NCBI RefSeq assembly: GCF_003048375.1
Contig: NZ_CP021642.1
Span: 62,001-126,000 of the forward strand
Source of the DNA: Campylobacter concisus
GTDB lineage: Bacteria > Campylobacterota > Campylobacteria > Campylobacterales > Campylobacteraceae
Direction of reading: 5' to 3'
DNA length: 64,000 nt
In this document: piece after piece, positions 62,641 to 64,000 of the stretch
Numbering within the stretch: the stretch's first letter is position 1
Layout: each line of letters begins with the position of its first letter
Program-made: the position numbers and the translations under genes
The notes under the pieces: model-generated
Seen by the model: only the letters and a program-made list of their open reading frames with translations
Told to the model about the DNA's origin: nothing
Databases searched by the model: none

Positions 62641-63293
62641 GCTCCGCTTTCTATGCCATTTACTAGGTTATTTACCGCTTCAACTATCGCTAGGCTTAGC
62701 ACCTTGCCATTTAGCGTAGAGTCGTATCCTGCGGTGCCGCCAAAGCCGATGATCTCTCTGTTTGAAAGGGTGTATTCGCCAGCGCCACTAACTGAGTAGA
62801 CGACCTCAGCCGTTTTGGTATCGACAACATTTAAATTTACCTTTGAGTAGGCGGTTTGCTTTTTACCTTTGCCAAGTATGCCAAATAGCTGGTGATCGCC
62901 TGTTGTCTTGCGTCCAAACTCAGTCACATCGCCAGTTATCACATATCTTGAGCCTTTTAAATTTTGAGCCTCTTTGCTTAGCTCGCTCTCTTGTTTGAGG
63001 ACTGACATATTTGATCTCTCAAGCACCAAAAATCTACCGCTTTGCTGTAAATTTGTAATTAGGATACTTTGAGCTTGGTTGCCAAGTCTATCCTCGCCGT
63101 CGCTAAAAACGCCATTACCGTAGTTTGATTGGTTATTAAAGCGGCCAATAGAAACTGAGACTTTTTTGCCGTTATAAACTGAGCTGTAGCTTGCTACTTT
63201 TGGAGTTTCGACCACTCTTGAGCTCTCGCTTGCACACCCTGCAAAAAGCGCTGCGATCACTAGAGCTGCACTAAATTTTAAAACATTTTTCAT
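62625..63293 (-). CDS. CsgG/HfaB-type lipoprotein
   Basis: 222 residues from the ATG at 63293, with AAGGA upstream; an in-frame start at 63362 would add 23 residues lying partly inside the MATE gene. Lipobox ALFAGC. CsgG motifs: VSIGRFNNQSNYG, LGNQAQSILITNLQQSGRFLVLERSNM, GSRYVITGDVTEFG. CsgG forms an outer-membrane secretion channel for curli; HfaB anchors holdfast. Here it precedes DUF4810 and DUF799 genes. Confidence 0.9.
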   Translation of the reverse strand: MKNVLKFSAALVIAALFAGCASESSRVVETPKVASYSSVYNGKKVSVSIGRFNNQSNYGNGVFSDGEDRLGNQAQSILITNLQQSGRFLVLERSNMSVLKQESELSKEAQNLKGSRYVITGDVTEFGRKTTGDHQLFGILGKGKKQTAYSKVNLNVVDTKTAEVVYSVSGAGEYTLSNREIIGFGGTAGYDSTLNGKVLSLAIVEAVNNLVNGIESGAWQVK

Positions 63294-63337
63294 CTTTATC
63301 CTTTGTGACAAAATCGTGTGTATATTACTACTTTTTT

Positions 63338-64000
63338 TTAAATGGCTCGAAATTTCATCCACGTGCCATTTGCGTATCTACGCACAAAGAGCACTGCCTT
63401 TACCGCCCAGTCGGCAAACATCGCAAACCAAGTGCCTATCATGCCAAGATTAAATGTAAGCGCAAAGATATAAGCTAGCACGATCCTGCAGGCAAACATG
63501 CAGGCTAAATTTACTATCATCGGGTATTTTGCGTCCCCAGCTGCTCGAAAAACGGTCGGATAGGTGTAGGCAAGCGGCCAGATGAGGCACATCGCGATGC
63601 CGTGATACCAGACGATCTGCCTTGTTAAATTTATGGCCTCGCTAGAGAGATTATAAACGCGAAGTAGCGGCTCAAGAAGCAGTAACACGGCAGCCGTGCT
63701 AAAAAGCTGCACGATGTAGATGCTTAGCATCGATTTTCTTACGTAAAATTTAGCCTGATTGAAGTCATTTGCGCCGATGCATCTAGCTACGACGACGCTT
63801 AGGCCTGTGCCTATCGCCATGCCAGGGAGCACCTGAAACATCACGATAGTCCCGCCCACGGCATTTGCAGCGATGCTTGCCGTGCCAAAGAGCGAAACAA
63901 GGCTCAAAACGATGATGCGACCCACGTAAAACATCGAATTTTCAAAGCCATAAGGCACGCCGATATTTAAAATTTTCTTGATGATCTCGTAGTCAAATTT
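63338..64000 (-). CDS. MATE-family efflux transporter (3' part; gene begins beyond the window)
   Basis: About 221 codons of the C-terminal half. The reading frame is open to position 64000 (codons encode KFDYEIIKKILNIGVPYGF), so the start lies to the right of the window. Family landmarks: ASIAANAVGGTIVMFQVLPGMAIGTGLSVVVARCIG and FRAAGDAKYPMIVNLACM. Five or six helices are visible. Second MATE protein of the window. Confidence 0.88.
   Translation of the reverse strand, partial: KFDYEIIKKILNIGVPYGFENSMFYVGRIIVLSLVSLFGTASIAANAVGGTIVMFQVLPGMAIGTGLSVVVARCIGANDFNQAKFYVRKSMLSIYIVQLFSTAAVLLLLEPLLRVYNLSSEAINLTRQIVWYHGIAMCLIWPLAYTYPTVFRAAGDAKYPMIVNLACMFACRIVLAYIFALTFNLGMIGTWFAMFADWAVKAVLFVRRYANGTWMKFRAI

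Overview
The window looks like a chromosomal segment of a Campylobacter species, most likely of the C. concisus / curvus / showae type. This rests on AT-rich DNA, promoters with a clear TATAAT box but usually no -35 box, a tig-clpP-def block divergent from folE-fliI and a fliK-flgD-flgE block that resemble C. jejuni as I remember it, a TorA-type reductase beside a mono-haem cytochrome, and Campylobacter-type flagellar, competence-pilin and zinc-uptake genes. There is no rRNA, CRISPR array, phage or insertion sequence. Most of the window is core genome in tightly packed, often overlapping operons.

Layout. 1-2.5 kb: the 5' part of gdhA, a SUKH-like gene and a beta-propeller gene. 2.5-4 kb: a biotin carboxylase, probably PycA. 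4.1-7.3 kb: glmM-lspA-TM2-hemJ-periplasmic protein operon. 7.4-8.8 kb: rpsT-prfA. 9-11.4 kb: an orphan double-Mop molybdate-binding protein and a Tat-exported flavoprotein reductase. 11.5-16.3 kb: HTH/dgkA, xth, mntP, DUF4197, a DMT permease, a methyltransferase and a thioesterase. 16.3-20.8 kb: a zinc locus with a Fur-family regulator divergent from znuA, a periplasmic/NicO fusion protein, znuC and znuB. 20.8-30.2 kb: a MATE pump, then a long leftward operon (tig, clpP, GGDEF, def, yifB, nnr, purN, terC and a frameshifted VOC gene). 30.3-32.2 kb: folE-fliI. 32.2-33.4 kb: a gene-free stretch holding a decayed repeat array. 33.4-39.4 kb: lipoprotein, nfo, fadL, fadD and AAA+ ATPase. 39.4-44.9 kb: tRNA-Glu, a di-haem peroxidase with a PAS-GGDEF-EAL protein, two pseudopilins and a five-tRNA cluster. 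45.5-48.5 kb: TMAO/DMSO-type reductase with its cytochrome. 48.7-52.4 kb: fliK-flgD-flgE behind a clear sigma-54 promoter.

52.5-57.5 kb is the most unusual part: an AT-richer six-gene operon with overlapping genes. It encodes a DUF4910/aminopeptidase-like protein, an amino-acid-type adenylation enzyme, an acyl carrier protein, an AAC(3)-fold acyltransferase, a short methyltransferase-like protein and a complete methyltransferase. It resembles part of the C. jejuni Cj1295-Cj1308 flagellin-glycan decoration genes. It probably activates a small acid, loads it on the carrier, methylates it and transfers it to a surface sugar. Its position divergent from a sigma-54 flagellar operon fits flagellin-glycan modification, but that is inference.

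57.5-64 kb: typA, another gene-free AAATTT-dense stretch, a YrdC-like protein, a DMT permease, a CsgG/DUF4810/DUF799 lipoprotein trio and the 3' part of a second MATE pump.
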